64,000 nt of DNA from Exiguobacterium aurantiacum DSM 6208 (GTDB lineage: Bacteria > Bacillota > Bacilli > Exiguobacteriales > Exiguobacteriaceae), in NCBI RefSeq assembly GCF_000702585.1, contig NZ_JNIQ01000001.1, positions 1,555,001-1,619,000 of the forward strand, written 5' to 3'. The position numbers and the translations under genes were made by a program. Under the pieces are notes generated by a model. It was not told where the DNA came from and did not search any database. It was given only the letters and a program-made list of their open reading frames with translations. Shown here in pieces: positions 46,387-54,509 of the stretch. The stretch's first letter is position 1, and each line of letters opens with the position of its first letter.

Positions 46387-48150
46387 GTGGAACGCTTGAG
46401 AACATTGCTTGAAGTTCGAAAATCGTACTTCTTTCAAATTACGTTTATCATCTTCATCATTTTAGGGCTCGTCATCTCATCTTTAGCGTTTTCGGCCGAT
46501 CGTGTGACGGTGTCCCGAGCCGAAGAGTTGGCGCAACAACAGTTCGATTATGCGATAGACGGCAGTATCGAGAACATGGAGACACGACTCGGAAAGTTAT
46601 ATGAAGACCTCGTTTATCTCGGTGCCTATCTCGGCAACGAACCGTGGATCGAGGAACGGATTCGGACCGGGTATTTGAATCAGCGTACCGGGTTCACGTC
46701 CATCTTTTATTATAACCTTCAAGACGACGCGTTCACCTGGTACTCGCAACGCCAAGTGCCTGCGATGATGTTGAAGGCGGACCCTAAGTTCACGGACGTC
46801 ATCACGTCAGGCGGTAATGACATTTATATGAGTGAACCGATCTCCATCTCAGGGGACGTCGGTACGTATTTATACGTGCCGGTGTTGGAAGATAACCGGC
46901 CGGTCGGATTGTTCGGCGGAAGTATCAGCGTGCTCAACTCCGACCTTTACCGGCGTGTCCTTGAGTCAGCGAACGATAACATGATCCTATATTTGTTGAA
47001 CGAGCGCGGTGAGGTGCTATCGACCTCGTTCAACCTCGTCACGGATGCAGAGCGGCGCTTGTCACGTGAGGTCGTTGCAGCGGCGAGAGACAAAGACGCC
47101 CGCTCGATCATGAGCACGGATTCGGACGTCTATATGTATGAACCTGACGCCCGCGTCAATGGCTGGAGCGTGCTCGCCAAACATAGCACGGATTCTGTGT
47201 ACGAGGCCGTGTACGCGACTAGATGGCAATACTTGCTCATCACGCTCGTCACATTTTTCTTGAGCATCCTCGTCGGGTTGCTCTTATCGAAAACGTTGAC
47301 GAGTCCGCTCACCGAACTCGTTCAAAGCATTAAACGACAACAGTCACTTGAACCGATCCAACTCGAACGGACGGGCTCGAAAGAAGTGCAGACGTTGCTC
47401 GACACGTATAACGATTACTCAAGACGGATGGAGACATCGCGACGCGAACAATTGAGCCAACAACAGCTGTTGCTACAGCAAGAGAAACTCGCGTCGCTCG
47501 GACAGCTTGCTGCTGGAATCGCCCACGAGATCCGTAACCCGCTCACGCCGGTCCAAATCACGTTGCAAATGGTGAAGGAAGGACATAGCAGTCAAGAGAT
47601 GCTCGACCTTGCGCTCTCGGAACTCGACCGGGCGAACCATTTGATCACGACGATGCTCACGCTTGCGAAACCCGATCAGTCAAGACGGGACGAAGAGTGG
47701 CTCGATATGGCCGAGTTTGCGAGCCGGCTCGAGTTTTTACTCGACGCCGAGTGTTACAAACGGGTCACGAACTGGGAGTTGATCGTGCCGAACGAGATGC
47801 CCCCGTTCTATTGCTCGAACGATATGCTCGTCCAAATCATTTACAACTTGTTCAAAAACGCCGTCGAGGCGGTCGACCCAAAAGGGGCCGACGGCAGTGT
47901 CACCGTGACGATCCTCTTCACGGAACGTGATTATCGTTTCCTGATCGAAGACAACGGTGTCGGCATGACGAAGTCGCAAGTGCAAGCGATTGGATCTGCG
48001 TTTTATACGACGAAAGAGAACGGGAACGGGCTCGGTCTTTACATGATCCGGGAGTACTTGAAGGCTGTGAACGGTACAATGGAAATTGAGAGTGTCGAAG
48101 GGGAAGGGACGGCTATGATGATCAAGATCCCGAGGCGGTCAGACGTATGA
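46387..48150 (+). CDS. sensor histidine kinase with extracellular sensor domain
   Basis: A membrane kinase of 587 residues. Membrane segment 1 is about 14-36, then comes a large extracellular sensor (about 40-275, Cache-like by length and position). Membrane segment 2 is about 279-302, followed by a HAMP-like linker. The HisKA domain has phospho-acceptor H380 in GIAHEIRNPLTP, and the HATPase has NLFKNAVEA (N box), DNGVGM and GNGLGL (G boxes). The HisKA type resembles the NtrB/KinB kinases. The start is a GTG after AAAGGAGGG. No response regulator lies nearby. The next gene overlaps by 4 bases and encodes a binding protein. Confidence 0.88.
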   Translation: MERLRTLLEVRKSYFFQITFIIFIILGLVISSLAFSADRVTVSRAEELAQQQFDYAIDGSIENMETRLGKLYEDLVYLGAYLGNEPWIEERIRTGYLNQRTGFTSIFYYNLQDDAFTWYSQRQVPAMMLKADPKFTDVITSGGNDIYMSEPISISGDVGTYLYVPVLEDNRPVGLFGGSISVLNSDLYRRVLESANDNMILYLLNERGEVLSTSFNLVTDAERRLSREVVAAARDKDARSIMSTDSDVYMYEPDARVNGWSVLAKHSTDSVYEAVYATRWQYLLITLVTFFLSILVGLLLSKTLTSPLTELVQSIKRQQSLEPIQLERTGSKEVQTLLDTYNDYSRRMETSRREQLSQQQLLLQQEKLASLGQLAAGIAHEIRNPLTPVQITLQMVKEGHSSQEMLDLALSELDRANHLITTMLTLAKPDQSRRDEEWLDMAEFASRLEFLLDAECYKRVTNWELIVPNEMPPFYCSNDMLVQIIYNLFKNAVEAVDPKGADGSVTVTILFTERDYRFLIEDNGVGMTKSQVQAIGSAFYTTKENGNGLGLYMIREYLKAVNGTMEIESVEGEGTAMMIKIPRRSDV

Positions 48151-49082
48151 AGGGATTTCGCCATTATTGGCTTTGGTTGCCAATCGTATGGGCGATGACG
48201 ATTTTACTCATCACGTCGATCCAACTTCCGGAGCAAAAGTCAAAAGACAATGAAGTCGGTTTCGTATTCGTCAGCGACAAGCACGAGCACGCCAATAAAT
48301 TGTTGGCCGCTTTCGTCAGAACGGCCAACCAAAAAGGATTCATCCCTGTGCCGACGACGAGCGAGGATTCCCGTGTCCTCGAAAAAGAAAAACTTGATTC
48401 ATTGATCGACCGCGGCGTCGAGGCGATCTTTGTGACGACACTCGATGAGACGTTCATCCGCCCGTCTCTAGAGCGGGCCGAACGCGAAGGCATTCCGATT
48501 ATCGCCATCGACCGGATGATCGATCACGAGAGTGTCATCACATCCGTCGTCTCGGACAACATTGAAATCGGCCGAATGGCCGCGAACCATATCGCGGCCA
48601 AACACGCGGCGCTAGAACGTCCCATTCGCGTCGTGGAAGTAAGAGGGACGGCAAAAGTCCGCTCGACGATTGACCGGAGTCTCGGGTTAACCGAATACGA
48701 CAAGGCTCATGACGATTTAGAAGTTGTTGCCTCCTTGACCGGCAACTTCGACACGTTCCAAGCCGAGATCGAGATGTCACGCTGGTTGAAAGAAGAGATA
48801 CCGTTCGATGCCGTGTTCTCGCACAATGATGACAATACGTTCGGCGTCGTCCGTGCGCTCGAGAGCCATGGGTTGACGAAGAAGACGATCGTATCGGTCG
48901 ATGGCGTCACAGAGATTTATCCGCTCATCCATAGCGGGAAAGTTGACGCGACGGTCGTGCAGTCCCCGAACGAAATGATCGAGGTCGGCTTTAAAGCGCT
49001 CGAACAACATTTAAATGGGAAAAAGATTTCCCGGTACTACTATTCGTCGAGCTATTTATATGAAGGGCTCGTAAAAGATTAA
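48147..49082 (+). CDS. membrane-anchored periplasmic-binding-protein-like protein (RbsB type), kinase partner
   Basis: A ribose/galactose-binding-type protein of 311 residues. It has one N-terminal hydrophobic segment (about 8-26) without a lipobox cysteine, then the binding fold with VGFVFVSDKHEHANKL, EGIPIIAIDRMID, FDAVFSHNDDN and TIVSVDG. No ABC ATPase or permease gene is adjacent. Instead it is translationally coupled (ATGA) to the histidine kinase. I infer that it binds a ligand outside the cell and passes the signal to that kinase. The ligand is unknown; a sugar or autoinducer-2-like molecule would fit the family. Confidence 0.85.
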   Translation: MKGFRHYWLWLPIVWAMTILLITSIQLPEQKSKDNEVGFVFVSDKHEHANKLLAAFVRTANQKGFIPVPTTSEDSRVLEKEKLDSLIDRGVEAIFVTTLDETFIRPSLERAEREGIPIIAIDRMIDHESVITSVVSDNIEIGRMAANHIAAKHAALERPIRVVEVRGTAKVRSTIDRSLGLTEYDKAHDDLEVVASLTGNFDTFQAEIEMSRWLKEEIPFDAVFSHNDDNTFGVVRALESHGLTKKTIVSVDGVTEIYPLIHSGKVDATVVQSPNEMIEVGFKALEQHLNGKKISRYYYSSSYLYEGLVKD

Positions 49083-49143
49083 TTGACAAATGATTAGATT
49101 CCGCTATGCTAGGAAAAGTGGAAAGAAACAGGAGGTGTATCGA

Positions 49144-50487
49144 TTGAACAGCTTCCAACAGTTCAAATTGTTACCGTTTATCGTCGATGCCTTGACAGAA
49201 AAGCGCATCACAAAGCCAACCGACATTCAATCACGGATCATTCCAGCCGCGATGAATGGTCGTGACATCATCGGAAAATCACAGACCGGTACAGGGAAGA
49301 CGCTTGCGTTTCTCTTGCCTATTTTAGAAGCAATCGATCCAAAAGAACAATCGGTCCAAGCAATCGTCGTCGCCCCGACGCGCGAACTCGCTTGGCAGAT
49401 CCACGAAGAGTTGAAAACGCTCCTCGTCAAACAACCGGATTACATCAAATCGAGCTTGATCGTCGGCGGTACCGACCGCGAACGTCAAATCGAGCGCATG
49501 AAAAATCCACCGCAGCTCATTATCGGGACACCGGGACGTCTTCTTGACTTGATGAAAGTACAAGCGTTGTTCCCGCACAAAGTCACGCATTTCGTCGTCG
49601 ATGAAGCCGATCAAATGCTCGACATGGGCTTCTTGCCAGAAGTCGACCGGATCGCCCAGTCGTTGCCGGAAAAACTTCAGACGATGGTCTTCTCGGCCAC
49701 TATTCCAGAGAAGCTCGAACCGTTCTTGAAGAAGTATTTGCATGACCCGCGCTACGCAGAAGCGAGCGCCGAGCATCGTGTCGCACCGAAAATCAAGCAC
49801 CACACGATCCCGGTACGCCATCGTGATCGCAAAGAACTGACGGTCGAAGTCGCCAAAGCGATCAATCCGTTCGTCTGTCTCGTGTTCACGAACACGAAAC
49901 AAGAGGCGGACGAGCTTGAGTCGACGTTCCGTGAGGCTGGCCTCAACGTCGGGACACTTCATGGTGACATGCAGGCTCGTCGCCGGAAGCAAGCGATCAA
50001 AGATATTAACGACGCGAAGTATCAATACGTCATCGCGACCGACTTGGCTGCACGCGGCATTGATATTAAAGGTGTCTCACACGTCATCAACTTCGGCATC
50101 CCGAAAGACCTCGACTTCTACACGCACCGTGTCGGTCGGACGGGTCGCGCCGGGGCGACCGGTGAAGCGTACACGCTTTACGAAGATCACGAGAACGGTC
50201 CGATCAACCGTCTTGAAGAGCGCGGGTTCACGTTCACGCACGTTGACGTGCGAAACGGGTCACTCCAGCCGATCAAGACGCGCAAACGTCGTACGACAGA
50301 CCGGAAGATGAAAGTTTCGCAGACGGCCCACAGCCGTATGGCCGGGGAAATCAAGAAGGCGAAGAAAAAAGTCAAACCGGGCTATAAGAAGAAGTTTAAG
50401 TATAAGTTGAAAGAGACGGCTTCACGTGAGCATATGCAAAGCCAGCGCCAAGAGCGCCGTGAAATCCGTAAAAAAAATAAGCGTTAA
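49144..50487 (+). CDS. cshB: DEAD-box ATP-dependent RNA helicase, CshB-like
   Basis: RNA helicase of 447 residues with all family motifs: Q motif (TDIQSRIIP), I (SQTGTGKT), Ia (APTRELA), DEAD in VVDEADQML, SAT (FSATIP) and HRVGRTGRAG. The C-terminal about 70 residues are very basic and suit RNA binding. The place upstream of nfo fits yqfR (cshB) of B. subtilis, a helicase of cold growth and ribosome assembly. The start is a TTG at 49144, six to seven bases after CAGGAGGTG. Confidence 0.92.
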   Translation: MNSFQQFKLLPFIVDALTEKRITKPTDIQSRIIPAAMNGRDIIGKSQTGTGKTLAFLLPILEAIDPKEQSVQAIVVAPTRELAWQIHEELKTLLVKQPDYIKSSLIVGGTDRERQIERMKNPPQLIIGTPGRLLDLMKVQALFPHKVTHFVVDEADQMLDMGFLPEVDRIAQSLPEKLQTMVFSATIPEKLEPFLKKYLHDPRYAEASAEHRVAPKIKHHTIPVRHRDRKELTVEVAKAINPFVCLVFTNTKQEADELESTFREAGLNVGTLHGDMQARRRKQAIKDINDAKYQYVIATDLAARGIDIKGVSHVINFGIPKDLDFYTHRVGRTGRAGATGEAYTLYEDHENGPINRLEERGFTFTHVDVRNGSLQPIKTRKRRTTDRKMKVSQTAHSRMAGEIKKAKKKVKPGYKKKFKYKLKETASREHMQSQRQERREIRKKNKR

Positions 50488-50490
50488 GCC

Positions 50491-50529
50491 AAAAGAAGAA
50501 TCGACTTCGTGGAGTCGGTTCTTCTTTTT
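50491..50529 (+). terminator. cshB terminator
   Basis: A 16-bp stem AAAAGAAGAATCGACT / AGTCGGTTCTTCTTTT with one G-T pair and a 6-base loop, with the T run merged into the stem end. Confidence 0.92.
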
Positions 50530-50568
50530 GTGTACACTGAAATGAGAAGATAAGAAGGGAAGATGACT

Positions 50569-51471
50569 ATGTTAAAAATTGGTTCACACGTTTCAGTTTC
50601 CGGGAAAAAGATGCTGTTGGCCGGCAGTGAAGAGGCTGTCTCTTACGGGGCGACAACGATGATGGTATATACGGGTGCGCCCCAAAACACGCGGCGCAAA
50701 CCGATTGAAGATTTAAATATCGAGGCCGCGCTCGCGCACATGGCCGCGCACGATATCGAAGAAATCGTCGTCCACGCCCCTTATATCATCAATTTGGGCA
50801 ACACGACGAAACCAGAGACGTTCGAACTCGCCGTCTCATTTTTGGCTCAGGAAATTAAACGGGCCGAGGCGCTCAAAGTCGCCCGACACGTCGTATTACA
50901 CCCGGGTGCCCATGTCGGGGCTGGAGAAGAAGTAGGGCTCGCCCGCATCATCGAAGGGTTGAACGAAGTGCTCACGGGTGACGAGACGGTCAACATCGCA
51001 CTCGAGACGATGGCCGGTAAAGGGAGTGAGCTCGGCAAGACGTTTGAAGAACTTGCGACGATCATTGATGGTGTCACGCATAATGAGCGGTTATCGGTCT
51101 GCCTCGATACGTGTCACGTCCACGACGCCGGCTACGACCTCGTCGGTGATTTGGACGGTGTCATCGAGCAGTTCGACCGCATCGTCGGACTCGACCGGCT
51201 TGGTGTCATCCACGTCAACGACTCGAAAAACGTGCGCGGGGCGAAAAAAGACCGTCACGAGAACATTGGCTACGGCGAAATCGGGTTTGACGTCTTGAAC
51301 CGAATCATTCACCACGAGGCGTTCGCGCATTTGCCGAAAATTTTAGAGACACCTTATATCCCGATCAGCGAGAAGACGAAAGTCGCACCATACAAACAAG
51401 AGATTGACATGTTCCGGGCAGGCGCGTTCGATGCCGAATGGCGGGAGCGTTTCACGCTCGCGCACCAGTAA
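50569..51471 (+). CDS. nfo: deoxyribonuclease IV (endonuclease IV)
   Basis: An AP endonuclease of base excision repair that cuts 5' to abasic sites. The protein has 300 residues. It shows the family motifs [42 protein letters not shown] and ILETPYI, which carry the zinc ligands. The ATG at 50569 has AAGAAGGGA at 9 bases; an ATG at 50563 is too close. It is followed after 3 bases by an unannotated zinc-finger/HNH-like gene. Confidence 0.97.
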   Translation: MLKIGSHVSVSGKKMLLAGSEEAVSYGATTMMVYTGAPQNTRRKPIEDLNIEAALAHMAAHDIEEIVVHAPYIINLGNTTKPETFELAVSFLAQEIKRAEALKVARHVVLHPGAHVGAGEEVGLARIIEGLNEVLTGDETVNIALETMAGKGSELGKTFEELATIIDGVTHNERLSVCLDTCHVHDAGYDLVGDLDGVIEQFDRIVGLDRLGVIHVNDSKNVRGAKKDRHENIGYGEIGFDVLNRIIHHEAFAHLPKILETPYIPISEKTKVAPYKQEIDMFRAGAFDAEWRERFTLAHQ

Positions 51472-51474
51472 ACG

Positions 51475-52044
51475 ATGAATCGGCTTCGAATCGACCCAGG
51501 CGCGTTTGATGCTTGGTCCGCGCTGCCGGTCTATTTTCAAGAACAGAGCCCGTTCTATCTCGAGGGCGAGGTGTCGACCCCGACTGCGTTCATCGAGCTC
51601 GTCGGTCACGGCATCGTCGCAGAGGCGGACGTACTGCTCGTCGAGACGACAGAGCGGCCCGACGATCGCTACTGGTTGGTACCGTCCGTAGCGGTTGGGG
51701 TATACTGTCTCGTCGATTTACTTTCCGTCGACTTTCACCATCCACTGCTTCGAACTGGGTCTTATGATGCGACGACGGACTACGTCACGTTGAAGCGCCT
51801 GTGGGATGATGGATACCGTGTCCCATCGAAACGGTGGACCCGTGACTCGTATGAGGCGCATCTCGCGCGCGAACGACAATTTGAGTATCATACGCCGCCG
51901 ACGACGCTGTGCGAACATTGTGCGTCTGATCTGTCAGTCCGTTATGGGCAGCAGCTGGCCGAGCGATTGATGGAATGCCACTTGGAGGCTGACGAGCAGA
52001 TATGGGTATGTCCGACATGCCATCAGGCGATCCATTTCAAATAG
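51475..52044 (+). CDS. hypothetical protein with C-terminal HNH-like zinc motif
   Basis: I do not recognise the family. The 189-residue protein has a polar N-terminal domain. Its C-terminal 45 residues have two Cys pairs (C146-x-x-C149 and C179-x-x-C182) and the closing CPTCHQAIH, typical of HNH endonucleases. The middle of the motif, C168-H169 in ECHLEADE, stands where HNH enzymes have their catalytic His pair, so the site is degenerate or variant. It has no good ribosome-binding site and starts 3 bases after nfo, suggesting translational coupling and a link to DNA repair. Confidence 0.7.
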   Translation: MNRLRIDPGAFDAWSALPVYFQEQSPFYLEGEVSTPTAFIELVGHGIVAEADVLLVETTERPDDRYWLVPSVAVGVYCLVDLLSVDFHHPLLRTGSYDATTDYVTLKRLWDDGYRVPSKRWTRDSYEAHLARERQFEYHTPPTTLCEHCASDLSVRYGQQLAERLMECHLEADEQIWVCPTCHQAIHFK

Positions 52045-52081
52045 AAAAGGAACGATGTCCACGTGGACATCGTTCCTTTTT
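52045..52081. terminator. bidirectional terminator, perfect palindrome
   Basis: An 18-bp perfect palindrome AAAAGGAACGATGTCCAC and its complement without loop bases carries A and T runs at both ends. It serves the convergent nfo operon and XapX gene. Confidence 0.93.
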
Positions 52082-52082
52082 G

Positions 52083-52253
52083 TTAAAATGGCCAGTTCGC
52101 GAGAGCGAATTGATATACCTTCATGCCGAGGAAGACACCGAAAATCCCGACGACCCCTGGGAGAACCGGTGGGGCCGGCAACGGTAACTTCAAGGCAGTG
52201 AAGATCATGCCACAGATCAGACCGGCGAGCAACGAGAGTAAAAGTTCTTGCAT
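52083..52253 (-). CDS. XapX/DUF1427 family small membrane protein
   Basis: A 56-residue protein with two hydrophobic segments (about 3-20 and 33-46) joined by KLPLPAPPVLPG. The pattern SLLAG-LxxGxxFxxLKLPxPAPP-x3-G and the second glycine-rich segment are typical of XapX-domain proteins, whose function is unknown. GGAGGA precedes the ATG. The gene is monocistronic. Confidence 0.85.
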   Translation of the reverse strand: MQELLLSLLAGLICGMIFTALKLPLPAPPVLPGVVGIFGVFLGMKVYQFALANWPF

Positions 52254-52306
52254 GATGATTCCTCCGTATAATGAAATGAAAACGTTTTAACAGCTTGACC
52301 GAATTA

Positions 52307-52335
52307 ATTATACAACGTTATTTCTCCTTTGAGAA
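52307..52335 (-). promoter_or_regulatory. promoter of the XapX-type gene
   Basis: On the minus strand TTCTCA (52330-52335), a 17-base spacer and a perfect TATAAT (52307-52312). It lies in the short gap after ppk, so the gene is independent of ppk read-through. A TGAAAACG-TTTTAACA near-palindrome (52277-52292) in the leader resembles a catabolite-responsive element but has two extra bases. Confidence 0.7.
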
Positions 52336-52343
52336 GTCTAACA

Positions 52344-54509
52344 TCAGTCATCTGTCATTTTCTCGTTTTCAGCACGCAACCGGAGAACTTCACGTTCGGC
52401 CCAGTTCGATGGCTCCCGCTCGAACACGCTCGGAATGTTGTTCCAACGGCCGCCTGTATACTGGTGGATGATGATTTGAGACTGGATCCGCTCTTGACCG
52501 GGCTCTTGCTTGATGTAGACGTATTTGCCGTCCGATCGTTGAATTCGTGCTTTGACGTTATCGACGAGTTGGAGGGCGATCATGTCTTTAATGTACGTTT
52601 TATGGCCAGAGTCAAGGATTGGGAACAAAATCTCGATCCGTTTTTTCATGTTACGCGTCATCCAATCGGCCGACGAGCAGTACAGATCCTCTTTTCCGTT
52701 TTGATAGAAGTAAAAGATACGGGAATGCTCCAAGTAGCGATCGATAATCGAGATGACGCGGATGTTGTCGGACACCCCTTTTATACCGGGGCGGAGACAA
52801 CAGATGCCGCGGATGATCAAATCGATTTTGACACCGGATTGGGAGGCGTCATACAGTTTTGTGATGATCGACTTGTCGGTGAGGGAGTTCATCTTCGCGA
52901 CGATGCGGCCGTTCCCGTACTTCTCGTGTAGTTTGATCTCGTCTTGAATCTTTTGCAAGAAAAAGTCGAGCATGTCGTCGGGAGATGTCTCGAACTCGTG
53001 CCACGACGGGCGCTCTCCGTAACCGGACAGCCAGTTGAAGAAGTTCGTCGCGTCCTCGGCGAGTTCCTCGTTCGTCGTCAACAGTCCGATGTCGGTGTAT
53101 AGTTTCGCTGTCGAATCGTTATAGTTTCCGGTACCGAGATGAACGAAGCGTTGAAGCACACCGCCTTCTAAAATGCGGACGACGAGTGTGATTTTCGAGT
53201 GTGTCTTCAACTCTTTATAGCCGTAGATGACGTGGGCACCGGCTTTCTCGAGCTGTTTCGCCCACTGGATGTTTTTCTCCTCGTCAAACCGGGCTTTCAG
53301 TTCGACGAGAACCGTCACTTGTTTGCCGCTCTCGGCTGCGTCGGTGAGCGCTTTGATAATCGGTGAATCGCCAGACACGCGGTAAAGCGTCTGCTTGATG
53401 GCAAGGACGTTCGGGTCTTTCGCCGCTTGGGCGATGAAACGGACGACAGGGTCGAACGAGTGGTACGGATGGTGGAGTAAATAGTCGCGCTTGAGCAGAC
53501 TTTTGAATAAATCCTTCCCCGACTCAAGGCCTTCCGGGATGAAGGGGATCAACGTCTCATTGATCATCTCATCGTATTCGATCCCGATTTTATTGTAGAC
53601 GCCGAACAGGAACGTCAAATCGATCGGGCCATCGACGATGAAGATATCGCGGTCGTGCAAATCGAGAACGTCTTGTAACATGAACAATAGCTCTTTGCTC
53701 AATGAGCGTTGTTGCACTTCGAGCCGGATGGCGACCCCGTAGCGTCGCTTCTTCAACTCTTTCTCGATTTGTTTCAACACGTCCGGGCTGCCTTCTTCGT
53801 GGAACGGCATGTCAGCATTACGGGTGATCCGGAACGGCATCGTCGACTCGACTTCAAACCCTTTGAATAACGAGTCGACGAACTGGATGATCACGTCCTC
53901 GAGCAACATGAGGTCGGTATGATCTTCATCGTCTGTCGGTAACTCGAGGTAGCGCGGCAAGACGGCAGGCACTTGGACGAGAGCGAGCCGCTTTTTCCCT
54001 TCCTCTTTGGAAGCGATCTCGACGGCGATGTTGAGCGATTTCGACAATAGCATCGGGAAAGGGCGATAAGCATCGACGGCGATTGGCGTCAACACGGGAA
54101 ACACGTGTGTCCGGAAGTACAGCTTGACAAAGTCGAGCTGTTCTTTGTTCAAATGCTTCGGACGTAAAAAGCGGACGTTTTTCGTCGCGAGTTGTTTCGT
54201 GATTTTTTTATAGGCCGCATATTGCATCTCGACGAGTTCTTGGGCTTTAATCGAAATCGCCTTGATTTGTTGTTTCGGTGTCAGTCCGGCTTTGTCCTCG
54301 GGACGGTTGAAGCCGGCGAGCACCTCGTCTTTCAAGCCGCCGAAACGGACCATGTAAAACTCGTCGAGGTTCGAGCTGAATATGCCGAGAAATTTCAATC
54401 GTTCCATGAGCGGATTGCGCTCGTCCATCGCTTCTTCTAACACTCGCTCGTTGAAGCTGAGCCAGCTGAGTTCTCGGTTGTTGAAGTGTTCTGGTAAGTA
54501 GGTCGTCAT
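52344..54509 (-). CDS. ppk: polyphosphate kinase 1
   Basis: PPK1 reversibly makes polyphosphate from ATP. The protein has 721 residues, normal for the family. The N-terminal domain starts with the FNNRELSWLSFNERVLEEA signature. The core contains DPVVRFIAQAAKDP and IKQTLYRVSGDSP, and the phosphorylated histidine is probably that of THSKITLV. The second HKD-like half has GICCLRPG. It overlaps ppx by 4 bases (ATGA), so synthesis and breakdown of polyphosphate are made from one message. Confidence 0.97.
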   Translation of the reverse strand: MTTYLPEHFNNRELSWLSFNERVLEEAMDERNPLMERLKFLGIFSSNLDEFYMVRFGGLKDEVLAGFNRPEDKAGLTPKQQIKAISIKAQELVEMQYAAYKKITKQLATKNVRFLRPKHLNKEQLDFVKLYFRTHVFPVLTPIAVDAYRPFPMLLSKSLNIAVEIASKEEGKKRLALVQVPAVLPRYLELPTDDEDHTDLMLLEDVIIQFVDSLFKGFEVESTMPFRITRNADMPFHEEGSPDVLKQIEKELKKRRYGVAIRLEVQQRSLSKELLFMLQDVLDLHDRDIFIVDGPIDLTFLFGVYNKIGIEYDEMINETLIPFIPEGLESGKDLFKSLLKRDYLLHHPYHSFDPVVRFIAQAAKDPNVLAIKQTLYRVSGDSPIIKALTDAAESGKQVTVLVELKARFDEEKNIQWAKQLEKAGAHVIYGYKELKTHSKITLVVRILEGGVLQRFVHLGTGNYNDSTAKLYTDIGLLTTNEELAEDATNFFNWLSGYGERPSWHEFETSPDDMLDFFLQKIQDEIKLHEKYGNGRIVAKMNSLTDKSIITKLYDASQSGVKIDLIIRGICCLRPGIKGVSDNIRVISIIDRYLEHSRIFYFYQNGKEDLYCSSADWMTRNMKKRIEILFPILDSGHKTYIKDMIALQLVDNVKARIQRSDGKYVYIKQEPGQERIQSQIIIHQYTGGRWNNIPSVFEREPSNWAEREVLRLRAENEKMTDD

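Noticed and set aside
52277-52292. Catabolite-responsive-element-like sequence TGAAAACG-TTTTAACA before the XapX-type gene
   Set aside because: The left half fits the cre consensus, but the right half has two extra bases before CA, so CcpA binding is doubtful.
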